Below, in pieces: positions 50,924 to 60,369 of a stretch of DNA of 64,000 nt. The notes under the pieces were generated by a model that worked only from the letters and a program-made list of their open reading frames with translations, searched no databases and was not told the DNA's origin. Source of the DNA: Bacteroidota bacterium (GTDB lineage: Bacteria > Bacteroidota > Bacteroidia > Cytophagales > Cytophagaceae); NCBI GenBank assembly GCA_023428135.1, contig JAEYZG010000062.1, positions 248,001 through 312,000 on the forward strand, in the 5' to 3' direction. The translations under genes and the position numbers were made by a program. The first letter of the stretch is position 1. Every line of letters starts with the position of its first letter.

Positions 50924-52594
50924 ATGAGCGAAACCATTATTTTTTCAATGGCCGGAGTGAGCAAAATCATTCCCCCAAAGAGACAGATTATTAAAGATAT
51001 ATATCTTTCTTTTTTTTATGGAGCAAAGATAGGCGTACTCGGACTTAACGGTTCAGGAAAATCAACACTCCTTAAAATTATAGCAGGCATTGATAAAGAC
51101 TTTCAAGGGGACCTCGCTTTTTCCCCTGGATATTCTGTAGGATTTCTTGAACAGGAGCCTAAGCTCGACCCTGAAAAAACAGTAAAAGAAATTGTCGAAG
51201 AAGGAGTGCAAGAAGTTGTGGATCTGCTAAAAGAATTTGAAGAGATCAATCTTAAATTCGGAGAGTCTTTGAGCGACGATGAAATGACTAAGCTTATTGA
51301 GAAGCAAGGAGTGGTACAAGAAAAGCTGGATCAATTTAATGCTTGGGATTTGGATAGTAAGCTTGATAGAGCAATGGATGCCTTGAGATGCCCTCCTGGA
51401 GAAGCTAAAATAGGCAATCTATCAGGTGGAGAAAAAAGAAGAGTAGCACTTTGCAGACTCCTTCTTAAAGAGCCTGATATATTGCTACTTGATGAGCCTA
51501 CCAACCACTTGGATGCAGAATCAGTTCAGTGGCTTGAGCAACACTTACAACAATATAAAGGTACTGTTATCGCAGTAACCCACGACAGATATTTCCTTGA
51601 CAACGTCGCGGGTTGGATTCTTGAACTAGACCGTGGTGAAGGTATTCCATGGAAAGGTAACTATACTTCGTGGCTGGAGCAAAAGAAAAGCCGCTTAGCT
51701 CAGGAAGAAAAGTCCGAATCTAAAAGACAGAAAACTTTGGAGCGTGAGCTTGAATGGGTTCGGATGGCTCCTAAAGCAAGGCAGGCCAAGTCTAAAGCCC
51801 GTATCAGCTCTTATGAAAAATTATTGGGAGAAGAGGCAAAACAGAAAGAAGATAAACTAGAGCTATTTATCCCTCCAGGACAGAGACTTGGAAGCAAGGT
51901 TATAGAAGTGAATAATGTATCAAAAGCTTTTGGAGATAAAATTCTTTTCGAAAACCTGTCATTCTCGCTTCCTCAAGGTGGTATCGTGGGAATCATTGGC
52001 CCTAACGGAGCTGGTAAGACTACTCTTTTTAAGCTTATTACAGGAGCTGAAACACCTGACGCAGGCACATTTGATGTAGGTGAAACTGTTGACATTGGTT
52101 ATCTTGACCAGGAACATGCTAACCTTGATTCCACTAAAAGTGTATTTGAAACTATCACTGGTGGCACTGAATTTATCAACCTTGGAGGAAAACAGATCAA
52201 CGGAAGAGCTTATGTAAGCAAATTTAACTTCACCGGATCAGATCAGGAGAAAAAAGCAGGTATACTTTCAGGTGGTGAAAGAAACAGACTTCATCTTGCT
52301 TTAACACTTAAAACAGGAGCAAACCTTCTGTTACTCGATGAGCCTACCAACGACCTGGACGTTAATGCGATTAGAGCTCTTGAAGAAGCACTTGAAAACT
52401 TCGGAGGTTGTGCTGTGATTATCTCTCACGACAGATGGTTCCTTGATAGAATAGCAACGCACATCCTGGCATTTGAAGGTGATTCGCATGTACAGTGGTT
52501 TGAAGGAAACTATTCAGATTACGAAGAGAATAAGAAAAAGAGGCTTGGGGATACTGCTCCAAAAAGGATCAAGTATAAAAAGCTTGTTAAATAA
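50924..52594 (+). CDS. ettA: Energy-dependent translational throttle protein EttA
   Basis: 556 residues. ABC-F ATPase that binds the ribosomal E site and gates the first elongation step according to energy level. Two ABC domains: Walker A GLNGSGKST, signature LSGGEKRRV, DEPTNHLDAESVQWLE in the first; GPNGAGKTT, LSGGERNR and DEPTNDLDVNAI in the second. The arm-linker between has the family pattern ARISSYEKLL. The opening IIFSMAGVSKIIPPKRQI is typical of EttA. Monocistronic, terminator follows. Confidence 0.95.
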   Translation: MSETIIFSMAGVSKIIPPKRQIIKDIYLSFFYGAKIGVLGLNGSGKSTLLKIIAGIDKDFQGDLAFSPGYSVGFLEQEPKLDPEKTVKEIVEEGVQEVVDLLKEFEEINLKFGESLSDDEMTKLIEKQGVVQEKLDQFNAWDLDSKLDRAMDALRCPPGEAKIGNLSGGEKRRVALCRLLLKEPDILLLDEPTNHLDAESVQWLEQHLQQYKGTVIAVTHDRYFLDNVAGWILELDRGEGIPWKGNYTSWLEQKKSRLAQEEKSESKRQKTLERELEWVRMAPKARQAKSKARISSYEKLLGEEAKQKEDKLELFIPPGQRLGSKVIEVNNVSKAFGDKILFENLSFSLPQGGIVGIIGPNGAGKTTLFKLITGAETPDAGTFDVGETVDIGYLDQEHANLDSTKSVFETITGGTEFINLGGKQINGRAYVSKFNFTGSDQEKKAGILSGGERNRLHLALTLKTGANLLLLDEPTNDLDVNAIRALEEALENFGGCAVIISHDRWFLDRIATHILAFEGDSHVQWFEGNYSDYEENKKKRLGDTAPKRIKYKKLVK

Positions 52595-52599
52595 AAAAA

Positions 52600-52632
52600 A
52601 CAAAAAGGCCGCAGATTGTGGCCTTTTTGTTT
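52600..52632. terminator. Terminator between ettA and the convergent gene
   Basis: ACAAAAAGGCC (52600-52610) pairs with GGCCTTTTTGT (52620-52630), 9-nt loop. Works on both strands. Confidence 0.85.
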
Positions 52633-52634
52633 AA

Positions 52635-53570
52635 TCAGTGATTACAATCAGAAGGAACTTCAGCAATCTCCTCCTTTTTGGGATTATCAGGTAGATCAGG
52701 AGTATTTTGTGCATCTTTCAGATCCGGCATCCCCGCATTTTTCCAGCAAGTATACCACACAGATGCTACCATTAATATTGAGTTTCTCATCTGTCGTTCG
52801 ACCATCCCATTAAGGAGATTATCATAATAGGATGAATACCTTCTTGAATAAACCTTAACAGTTGCTGTCCCACGTTCTTCAAATGAATACTTCTGATCCT
52901 CCGGAATTTCAATGGTTGCCTGCTTTTCATAAGAAAGAACTGAATCCACCGCCGAATGAGCTTTCCAGACATTACTCCAAATCTCAGTTCTTAAATCATT
53001 TATATAAAATGCTCGCCCTACAAAAAAGTCATACTTTTCAGAAAACAGTTCAGGGATTCTGCTTTCCCAAAGGCCATGAATACCATGTTGATTAGTCTTT
53101 TGTCCATTGTAATTACTTGTTGTATGAAGTGGCACATTTGAGTCAGCTATATAATGCCCAAGTTCTGCTGATACTTTAAGAATTTTTTCGATATCCTTTT
53201 CCTGAAAAGCATTTTTAAGCTGAAATGTCATTTTGTAAATCTGCCAGGGCACAATTCCATGCTTTAAAAGAGTATCTTCAGTAAAAACTTCTTTTGCCTG
53301 CTCCCATCCTTCCGGAATGTATTTATTATAACTTTCATAAACATCTATATCAATATAATGTCTGCAAGCTTCTTCTTTTATTATATACCTTCTTTTATCC
53401 GGCAAAACAGCCTGATTTTGGAGGTAAGCAAGATGTGGTTTATAAAAAGCCATTAGTTCTGATGGAAGGGCAAAAACAGCAAGACGATTAATTTCTTTAT
53501 GAGCATAAAAGCCCCAGGCGTTCAAGCAGTTTGGAATAAAAAATCCGGTTATAATTAGTAAAAATCTCAT
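52635..53570 (-). CDS. Zinc-dependent phospholipase C / P1-nuclease-like protein, exported
   Basis: 311 residues. Signal peptide ending NCLNA, so the mature protein begins with W19, as in bacterial PLC and S1/P1 nuclease, where the N-terminal tryptophan binds zinc. Likely further ligands: H24 (YAHKEIN), HYIDID, GHYIADSNVPLH and HGIHGLWE. The helical all-alpha fold is consistent. The substrate (phospholipid or nucleic acid) cannot be told; the lid region is not clear. Acidic Pro-rich end. Convergent with ettA. Confidence 0.82.
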   Translation of the reverse strand: MRFLLIITGFFIPNCLNAWGFYAHKEINRLAVFALPSELMAFYKPHLAYLQNQAVLPDKRRYIIKEEACRHYIDIDVYESYNKYIPEGWEQAKEVFTEDTLLKHGIVPWQIYKMTFQLKNAFQEKDIEKILKVSAELGHYIADSNVPLHTTSNYNGQKTNQHGIHGLWESRIPELFSEKYDFFVGRAFYINDLRTEIWSNVWKAHSAVDSVLSYEKQATIEIPEDQKYSFEERGTATVKVYSRRYSSYYDNLLNGMVERQMRNSILMVASVWYTCWKNAGMPDLKDAQNTPDLPDNPKKEEIAEVPSDCNH

Positions 53571-53616
53571 AGCTGTGTTTTGATGATGTGAAAATAAAGG
53601 AAATATTTACAAAGTT

Positions 53617-53646
53617 TTTGTTTTTCTCAAAATAGTCGTATCTTTG
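53617..53646 (+). promoter_or_regulatory. Promoter of rpsT
   Basis: TTTG (53617-53620), 18-nt spacer, TATCTTTG (53639-53646), matching the phylum -33/-7 consensus; ATG 44 nt downstream. Confidence 0.7.
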
Positions 53647-53689
53647 CAATCCTATTTAGGAAAAGTCTAATATAAGAATTAATAATAAG

Positions 53690-53944
53690 ATGGCTAATCA
53701 TAAATCCGCTTTAAAAAGAATAAGAGCTAACGAGGCTAGAGCTTTAAGAAACAAATATCAGGCTAAAACAACTCGTACTTTTATCAAAAGATTAAAAAAC
53801 ACTACAGATAAAACTGAAGCTCAGGAACTTTTAAAAGAAGTATCTGGAATGATCGACAAACTTGCAAAGAAAAACATTATTCATAAAAATAATGCAGCTC
53901 ACAAAAAGTCAGCTCTTGCAAAACATGTTGCTGCTTTAGCTTAA
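53690..53944 (+). CDS. rpsT: 30S ribosomal protein S20
   Basis: 84 residues. S20 marks: MANHKSALKRIRANEARALRNK-type start (MANHKSALKRIR), highly basic helices and KNIIHKNNAAHKKSALAKHV near the end. Binds 16S rRNA at the bottom of the subunit. Own promoter and terminator. Confidence 0.97.
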   Translation: MANHKSALKRIRANEARALRNKYQAKTTRTFIKRLKNTTDKTEAQELLKEVSGMIDKLAKKNIIHKNNAAHKKSALAKHVAALA

Positions 53945-53978
53945 TTTCAGAAAAGTAACAAAGAATAAATTAGTTTAT

Positions 53979-54014
53979 AAAAAACCTTGTACAGCACAAT
54001 GTACAAGGTTTTTA
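53979..54014 (+). terminator. Terminator of rpsT
   Basis: Arms 53979-53992 and 54001-54013 (AAAACCTTGTAC / GTACAAGGTTTT), 8-nt loop, then T-rich. Confidence 0.85.
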
Positions 54015-54118
54015 TTTTTATAGTACTTACCCTCCATTTGATTTCCCAATTACAAAACTATATTCTTCATAAACTTATTCTAAACTCGCCTCCTTAAAAT
54101 ATCACAATAGATAAATCT

Positions 54119-54156
54119 AAAAATGTCTGCCTCCTATTGAGTCAGACTTTTTTATT
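54119..54156 (+). terminator. Possible second terminator before radC
   Basis: GTCTG and CAGAC around 54126-54147 with flanking A/T pairing (one mismatch), then a T-tract; 40 bp before radC. Weak. Confidence 0.4.
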
Positions 54157-54189
54157 TTTATATTTATCCCAATATTTTTTTCAATAGCT

Positions 54190-54885
54190 ATGGAAGATGT
54201 TAAATACTTAAAAATTTTAAGCTGGGCTGAAGAAGACAGACCTAGGGAAAAACTTATTCTGAAAGGAAAAGAATCTCTTTCAGATGCAGAATTAATGGCA
54301 ATATTATTAGGATCGGGAACGATATCTTTAAGTGCAGTCGATGTGGCAAAGCTCGTTTTAAAGGGATGTAATAACAATCTGAACGACCTTGCAAAACTGA
54401 GCGTCAAAGACTTACAAAAATTTAAAGGAATTGGAGAAGCTAAAGCCATTACAATCATAAGCGCACTTGAGCTTGGCAGAAGGCGAAAAGAGGCAGGACA
54501 GAATAAGAGGGAAAAAATCACCTGCGCTTCTGACGCATTTGACATAATGAAACCACATCTTCTGGATCTTCAGCACGAGGAGTTTTGGATTATTTTGCTC
54601 AACAGATCCAATGCTGTTATTAAAAAAGTCTTTATAAGTTCAGGTGGCATTGCCGGAACTGTGGCAGATCCTAAATTGATATACAAACATGCACTTGAAC
54701 ATCTTGCAAGTGCAATCATTCTCGTCCACAATCATCCAAGCGGAAACCTGAAACCTAGCGAGGCCGATATATCGTTAACCCGTAAATTAAAACAGGCAGG
54801 ATCCTTTCTGGAAATCCCTGTACTGGACCATCTGATCTTTACAGATCATGGATATTATAGTTTTGCAGATGAAGACAAACTTTGA
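54190..54885 (+). CDS. radC: RadC/JAB-domain protein
   Basis: 231 residues. N-terminal helix-hairpin-helix domain (KFKGIGEAKAITIISALELGRR, around 80-100) and C-terminal JAMM domain with H180-N-H182-PSG and D193, the zinc-binding set. Despite the 'DNA repair' name its role is unproven. Length is usual. It overlaps the DUF1684 gene by 17 bp. Confidence 0.95.
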   Translation: MEDVKYLKILSWAEEDRPREKLILKGKESLSDAELMAILLGSGTISLSAVDVAKLVLKGCNNNLNDLAKLSVKDLQKFKGIGEAKAITIISALELGRRRKEAGQNKREKITCASDAFDIMKPHLLDLQHEEFWIILLNRSNAVIKKVFISSGGIAGTVADPKLIYKHALEHLASAIILVHNHPSGNLKPSEADISLTRKLKQAGSFLEIPVLDHLIFTDHGYYSFADEDKL

Positions 54886-55513
54886 TACAATAAAAACCAA
54901 GCACATCCTTTGGACCGGTATGGGTGTTGCTTTCGTATTGGTAATTCTTTCTTTTGTGTTTAGCAATATTAAAACGAGCTATAAACAAAATGTGGAAGAT
55001 TATAGAAGCCAGCGGAATGACTTTTTCAGACATTCTCCATTTTCCCCCATTGAGGATAAGGAAGCTTTTACCACACTAGATTACTTCATACCAAATCCTA
55101 AATTTAAAGTGGAGGCGGAACTCTATCCACTTTCTGATTCCTCAGAAGTTACAATCACTAGGAATGATGGCAGAAAAGACACTTATAAGAAATTTGCGAC
55201 TGCTTCATTTACATTAGAAAAAAAACCTTTACAACTAACCCTTCTCATTTCAAAAGATTCATCAAACAATGAACTAAACGCCTTTATTCCTTTTTCTGAT
55301 AAAACTAATGGAGGCGAAACTTATAGCGGAGGTAGGTACATTGACTTAAAAATAACTGATAAAAAACATGCTGTAATTGACTTTAACTTTGCCTACAACC
55401 CATTTTGCGTGTATAGTTATAAATACAGTTGTCCTTTACCTCCACCAGAAAACCATCTGGACATAGAAATTCTTGCAGGCGAAAAAATATGGGAAAAGCC
55501 TCAGGAGAAATAA
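54869..55513 (+). CDS. DUF1684 family membrane-anchored protein
   Basis: 214 residues from ATG 54869 (ATG 54848 is less likely since it lies deeper in radC). One N-terminal membrane helix (about 12-30), then the DUF1684 pattern: FFRHSPFSPI, a beta-rich middle, PFSDKTNGGETYSGGRYIDL and FNFAYNPFCVYSYKYSCPLPPPEN. Function unknown. The 17-bp overlap with radC suggests coupling. Confidence 0.85.
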   Translation: MKTNFDTIKTKHILWTGMGVAFVLVILSFVFSNIKTSYKQNVEDYRSQRNDFFRHSPFSPIEDKEAFTTLDYFIPNPKFKVEAELYPLSDSSEVTITRNDGRKDTYKKFATASFTLEKKPLQLTLLISKDSSNNELNAFIPFSDKTNGGETYSGGRYIDLKITDKKHAVIDFNFAYNPFCVYSYKYSCPLPPPENHLDIEILAGEKIWEKPQEK

Positions 55514-55563
55514 GTGTTTTAAGTAATTTTACAGATTACACATTTCAAGGTTAAAATTTACAA

Positions 55564-57969
55564 ATGAAAATTTCATATAATTGGCTACAGCAGTTTATCC
55601 AACTTACCGAACCTGCTGAAGAAATAGGTGCTCTGCTTACAAAATCAGGCCTGGAGGTTGAAGGAATTGAAAAATTTGAAAGCATACAGGGAGGCCTTTG
55701 CGGCATTGTAATAGGGAAAGTGTTAACCTGCGAAAAACACCCTGGTGCTGATAAACTTAAGAAAACTACTGTCGATATAGGTAATGGAACAATTTTGCCA
55801 ATCGTTTGCGGAGCTGCTAATGTTGCTGAAGGACAAAAGGTAATTGTCGCGACTGTTGGCACTACATTATACCCAACTGAAGGCGAACCATTTAAAATCA
55901 GCAAAGCCAAAATAAGAGGTGAAGTTTCCGAAGGAATGATCTGTGCTGAAGATGAAATCGGTTTAGGCAAATCCCACGACGGAATTATGGTACTTCAGAC
56001 CGAACTGCCTGTTGGTACTTCTGCTGCGGAATATTTTAAAGTGGAAAATGATTATACTTTTGAAATAGGCCTCACTCCCAATCGTGCTGATGCAGCTTCT
56101 CACCTTGGGGTAGCAAGAGATTTGAGAGCACTCTTGAAAAGAGAAATTTGCAAAGGAGAGGAAAAATCTTTGCCAGCTCCAAAAGAAAAAGTTGCGATCA
56201 ATGTTTCTGTAGAAAATACAGAAGCATGCCCTAGATATTCTGGCATAGTCATTAAAGGCGTTTCAGTAAAAGAATCTCCTAAATGGCTTAAAAACAGATT
56301 GAAATCTATCGGCCTCTCTCCGATTAACAATATTGTAGACTGTACCAATTTTATTCTGCATGATCTTGGCCAGCCACTTCATGCGTTTGATCTTGCTAAA
56401 GTTGGAAATACAATTAAAATTAAAACAGTAGCTGAAAGGACTGAATTCGTTACTTTAGATGGAAATAAAAGAAAACTGACTGCCAAAGACCTCATGATTT
56501 GCAATGCTGATGAACCGATGTGTATTGCAGGTGTTTTTGGTGGACTGGATTCTGGTGTAAAACCTGAAACAACTGCCATATTTCTTGAAAGTGCATATTT
56601 CTCACCAGACTATATAAGAAAAACTGCTCAACATCATGGTATCAAAACAGATTCCTCTTTCAGATTTGAAAGAGGTACGGATCCGAATATCACCATTGAT
56701 GCTCTTAATAAAGCTGCAAATCTGATCCTTGAAATTGCTGGAGGAGAAATTGCTTCAGATCTGATTGACATTTACCCTACTCCTATTCAAAACTTTGAGA
56801 TAGAAACTTCATTTTCCTATATCCATAGACTGATTGGTAAAAAGATTGCACCTGAAACAATTCTAGAAATTCTTTCTAATCTTGGAATCAGTATAGTTGA
56901 AGCAAAAGATGATAAACTCAAAGTTTCAGTTCCACCTTTCAAAGTAGATGTTCAGAGAGAAGCTGACATTGTTGAGGAAGTCTTAAGAATTTACGGATAC
57001 GATAATATTGAAATCGATACAAAAATCAGAACTGAGTACATTGCTGATTTTCCTAAAAAAGACAAGGCAAAACTTCATAGCAAACTTGGCAATTTGCTTG
57101 CCGGAGCAGGATTTTCTGAAATAGTTACAAATTCTCTTACAAAAGAAAGCTATCAAAAGCTGGTTGAAAATAGTGACAATCCTGTATTGATTTTAAATAA
57201 ACTGAGTGAAGATTTGGGGGTAATGCGCCAAACATTGCTCTTCTCAGGCCTTGAAGTCATTGCTTACAATGTAAATCGAAGACAAAAAGACCTGAAATTC
57301 TATGAGTTTGGAAAAACATATTTCAAAACAGAGAAGGTCTATACCGAAAAAGATCGTCTTGCATTATTTATTACAGGGAATCAGCATGATGAATCCTGGA
57401 TAGCAAAAGATGCACCATCAGATTTCTTTACACTAAAAAACTTCATTCAGAGAATTATTGAAAAACTCAATATTAAAGGTTTAACGATCAAAACGATTTC
57501 GAGTAGCTATTTCTCAGAAGGTCTTGAATATCAAACAAAAGGTAAAAATTTAGTTCAGTTCGGAAAAGTAGCTGATAAAATTTTAAAGGCTATTGATTTA
57601 AAACAAGCTGTTTATTATGCAGATTTTGATGCTGCCTTACTTTTAGACCTCCTATCCGAAACTACTGTATATCAGGAAATTTCAAAATTCCCTGAAGTGA
57701 GACGAGATTTATCATTGGTAATTGACAAAGGAGTTACTTTTGAACAGATTAAACAACTGGCTCAGAGCAAAGAAAGAAAGTTATTACAGGAAATTAATGT
57801 CTTTGATGTATATGAAGGCTCAAATTTAGGAGACAACAAAAAATCTTATTCTGTAAGTTTTTATCTTCAGGACAATGAGAAAACTTTAACCGATAAAGTT
57901 ATTGATCAAACCATGCAAAAACTCATGGATTCATTTGAAAAAGACCTTGGAGCTATTATCAGAAAGTAA
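55564..57969 (+). CDS. pheT: Phenylalanine-tRNA ligase beta subunit
   Basis: 801 residues. Visible: MKISYNWLQQFI start, the EMAP/tRNA-binding domain (about 40-155), B3/4 editing domain with SPKWLKNRLKSIGLSPINNIVDCTNF, B5 domain, core catalytic-like domain and FDX-ACB anticodon-binding C-terminus (about 705-801; FPEVRRDLSLVI). Works with PheS, which is not in the window. Full length. Followed by a coiled-coil gene after 3 bp. Confidence 0.97.
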   Translation: MKISYNWLQQFIQLTEPAEEIGALLTKSGLEVEGIEKFESIQGGLCGIVIGKVLTCEKHPGADKLKKTTVDIGNGTILPIVCGAANVAEGQKVIVATVGTTLYPTEGEPFKISKAKIRGEVSEGMICAEDEIGLGKSHDGIMVLQTELPVGTSAAEYFKVENDYTFEIGLTPNRADAASHLGVARDLRALLKREICKGEEKSLPAPKEKVAINVSVENTEACPRYSGIVIKGVSVKESPKWLKNRLKSIGLSPINNIVDCTNFILHDLGQPLHAFDLAKVGNTIKIKTVAERTEFVTLDGNKRKLTAKDLMICNADEPMCIAGVFGGLDSGVKPETTAIFLESAYFSPDYIRKTAQHHGIKTDSSFRFERGTDPNITIDALNKAANLILEIAGGEIASDLIDIYPTPIQNFEIETSFSYIHRLIGKKIAPETILEILSNLGISIVEAKDDKLKVSVPPFKVDVQREADIVEEVLRIYGYDNIEIDTKIRTEYIADFPKKDKAKLHSKLGNLLAGAGFSEIVTNSLTKESYQKLVENSDNPVLILNKLSEDLGVMRQTLLFSGLEVIAYNVNRRQKDLKFYEFGKTYFKTEKVYTEKDRLALFITGNQHDESWIAKDAPSDFFTLKNFIQRIIEKLNIKGLTIKTISSSYFSEGLEYQTKGKNLVQFGKVADKILKAIDLKQAVYYADFDAALLLDLLSETTVYQEISKFPEVRRDLSLVIDKGVTFEQIKQLAQSKERKLLQEINVFDVYEGSNLGDNKKSYSVSFYLQDNEKTLTDKVIDQTMQKLMDSFEKDLGAIIRK

Positions 57970-57972
57970 TTA

Positions 57973-58272
57973 ATGAAGGATAAGCGGGACTTATTGGTAA
58001 AACTGGATTTTCTTGAGCACAAAATCGAAAGTGTATTGCAGGAACTGCATTCGGCCAAGACAGAATTGGTTCGGATTAAAGGAGAAAATCAAGACTTAAA
58101 AGCAGTAATCGAACGCCAAAATGAAGAGATAAAAAACTTTCAAAATCAACAGAAAATTAGTAAAATTGTATCGTCAATAGCAGAGGATGCTCATAATCCT
58201 TCAGAATTAAAGCTGAAAATTAACGAGTATATTAGAGAAATTGATAAGTGTATAGCACATTTAAGTGAATAA
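57973..58272 (+). CDS. Coiled-coil protein upstream of zapA
   Basis: 99 residues, almost entirely one coiled coil (about 5-65, heptad-like VKLDFLEHKIESVLQELHSAKTEL and NQDLKAVIERQNEEIKNF, quoted in part) with a short C-terminal helix. No named family. Its position between pheT and zapA (21-bp gap), in the same direction, suggests a cell-division partner of ZapA, similar in style to ZapB; this is inference. Confidence 0.7.
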   Translation: MKDKRDLLVKLDFLEHKIESVLQELHSAKTELVRIKGENQDLKAVIERQNEEIKNFQNQQKISKIVSSIAEDAHNPSELKLKINEYIREIDKCIAHLSE

Positions 58273-58293
58273 TTCAAGATCATAATTCCCTGA

Positions 58294-58581
58294 ATGGGAG
58301 AACTTTCTATAAAAATCAGAATCGCAGAAAGGGAATACCCGATGCGTGTAGATGCTGCTGAAGAAGAGCGACTTAGGATCGCTGGCAGATTGATTAATGA
58401 AAGAATAAAAATGTATAGGGATCAGTTTGGAATAGATGACAAGCAGGATCTTCTGGCAATGGTAGCTTTTGACTGCTTTGCTGAAGGACTGCGGACAGAT
58501 GCTGAAAATCAAAAGTATATAAATGAAATAGAGTCCAAAATAACCCATTTGGATCACCTGATTTCAAATTCCGGTATCTGA
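58294..58581 (+). CDS. zapA: Cell division protein ZapA
   Basis: 95 residues. N-terminal beta-hairpin domain (LSIKIRIAEREYPMRV), then long helix (EEERLRIAGRLINERIKMYRDQFG and LLAMVAFDCFAEGL, quoted in part) as in ZapA, which bundles FtsZ filaments at midcell. Normal length. Third in the pheT, coiled-coil, zapA, rny series. Confidence 0.93.
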   Translation: MGELSIKIRIAEREYPMRVDAAEEERLRIAGRLINERIKMYRDQFGIDDKQDLLAMVAFDCFAEGLRTDAENQKYINEIESKITHLDHLISNSGI

Positions 58582-58685
58582 TTTAGAATCCCTGTTTTTT
58601 TCTGATCTATTAATTTTTGCTTAAAAGTTAGAAAACTTTTTCATTTCCCCTTCTGCCTTTTTAATTAACCCCTAAAACCAAAAAA

Positions 58686-60251
58686 ATGGTAGATGTTCTA
58701 TTTTATATCATAACTGCAATTGTATTCCTGGGAATCGGGTTTGCAATAGGCAGATACCTTCTCATGAAGGTTTTTAAAAAACATGAGGAAGAAGCGCTGG
58801 CCAAGTCACAATTAATCATTAAGGAAGCTGAAATTCAAGGAGAAAGCATTAAAAAAGAAAAAATTCTCCAGGCTAAAGAAAACTATTTGAAAATCAAAGC
58901 GGAATTTGAAGAAGAAGCTAACAAGAAAAAGAACATCATTATTCAAAATGAGAACAAGCTGAAACAAAGAGAAGGTAATCTTTCAAAGTTGCTGGAAACT
59001 AATTCAAGAAAAGAAGCTGAGTTAGAAAGCATGAAAGAAAACCTTGCTGCTCAGATGGAGATCATCAACAAAAGAAAGGATGAGCTTGAAAAAATGAAAG
59101 CTTCTCAAGTTACCAAACTGGAGAGAATTGCCAATCTTACTGCTGAAGAAGCAAAACAAAATCTGGTAGAAGCTTTGAAAGACGAAGCTCGTTCCAAAGC
59201 ATCTTCCTACATTAAAGACATTGTTGACGAAGCTAAGCTTACTGCTACCAAAGAAGCTAAAAAAGTAGTCATTGAAACAATTCAAAGAACTGCAACAGAA
59301 AATGCAATTGAAAACTGCGTTTCCATTTTCAATATTGAAAGTGATGATATCAAAGGTAAAATCATTGGTCGTGAAGGTAGAAATATTAGAGCACTGGAGG
59401 CAGCAACCGGAGTAGAAATTATTGTAGACGATACACCTGAGGCAATTATTATCAGTGGTTTTGACCCTGTAAGAAGAGAAGTTGCAAGACTTTCATTGCA
59501 CAGACTTGTTCAGGATGGAAGAATTCACCCTGCCAGAATAGAGGAAGTAGTTTCTAAAACTTTCAAAAATATAGAGGAAGAAATTATTGAAATCGGAGAA
59601 CGTACCGTTATTGATCTCGGTATTCATGGTTTACACCCTGAATTAATCAAAATGGTTGGAAGAATGCGTTTCAGATCTTCATATGGGCAAAACCTGCTTC
59701 AACATTCCAGAGAAGTTGCCAAACTTGCTGCAACTATGGCCGCAGAACTTGGCCTTAATGCCAAACTTGCAAAAAGAGCGGGTCTTCTTCATGATATCGG
59801 AAAAGTTTCTCCTGAAGAGCCTGAATTGCCTCACGCAATTCTAGGAATGGAACTTGCTAAAAAATACAAAGAAAGTCCTGAAGTTTGTAATGCTATCGGT
59901 GCCCACCATGATGAAATAGAAATGACCTCACTCCTTTCTCCTATCATTCAGGTATGCGATGCTGTCAGTGGATCAAGACCTGGAGCAAGAAGAGAAGTTA
60001 TGGAGTCTTACATCAGGAGACTTAAAGAACTGGAAGAACTTGCGTTGTCTTTTGACGGGGTAACAAAATGTTATGCTATACAAGCAGGAAGAGAGTTAAG
60101 AATAATGGTTGATGCTGAAAATGTTTCTGACGAAAAAGCAGGAACATTATCTTTCGATATATCTAAAAAAATTGAAACAGATATGCAGTACCCTGGTCAG
60201 ATAAAAGTAACTGTGATCAGAGAAATGAGAGCTGTAAGCTACGCGAAATAA
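58686..60251 (+). CDS. rny: Ribonuclease Y
   Basis: 521 residues. N-terminal membrane helix (about 3-24), long coiled coil (about 30-205), KH domain with IKGKIIGREGRNIRALE (about 211-270), and HD domain with LLHDIGK (H369, D370) and a downstream IGAHHDEIE. Endoribonuclease that begins mRNA decay at the membrane. Length fits the family. Follows zapA by 104 bp; terminator follows. Confidence 0.96.
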   Translation: MVDVLFYIITAIVFLGIGFAIGRYLLMKVFKKHEEEALAKSQLIIKEAEIQGESIKKEKILQAKENYLKIKAEFEEEANKKKNIIIQNENKLKQREGNLSKLLETNSRKEAELESMKENLAAQMEIINKRKDELEKMKASQVTKLERIANLTAEEAKQNLVEALKDEARSKASSYIKDIVDEAKLTATKEAKKVVIETIQRTATENAIENCVSIFNIESDDIKGKIIGREGRNIRALEAATGVEIIVDDTPEAIIISGFDPVRREVARLSLHRLVQDGRIHPARIEEVVSKTFKNIEEEIIEIGERTVIDLGIHGLHPELIKMVGRMRFRSSYGQNLLQHSREVAKLAATMAAELGLNAKLAKRAGLLHDIGKVSPEEPELPHAILGMELAKKYKESPEVCNAIGAHHDEIEMTSLLSPIIQVCDAVSGSRPGARREVMESYIRRLKELEELALSFDGVTKCYAIQAGRELRIMVDAENVSDEKAGTLSFDISKKIETDMQYPGQIKVTVIREMRAVSYAK

Positions 60252-60271
60252 TAAAGAAATTCACTTTAAAC

Positions 60272-60304
60272 AAAAGGCTGACCGGTTAATGGTCAGCCTT
60301 TTTC
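60272..60304 (+). terminator. Terminator of rny
   Basis: Perfect 12-bp stem (60272-60283 and 60291-60302), 7-nt loop, T-tract at the end. Confidence 0.88.
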
Positions 60305-60369
60305 ATTAGTATAAGCAATACTTTTAACTTTTTTAATTTCCTACCAGTTTTCCTATAAAGGAATTGGAA

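Noticed and set aside
54117..54545. 142-codon frame antisense to radC
   Set aside because: Covers the radC helix-hairpin-helix domain on the opposite strand; composition is that of a shadow frame.
58582..58685. Gap after zapA checked for 6S RNA
   Set aside because: Only 104 bp and no 6S-like long stem with central bubble is visible.
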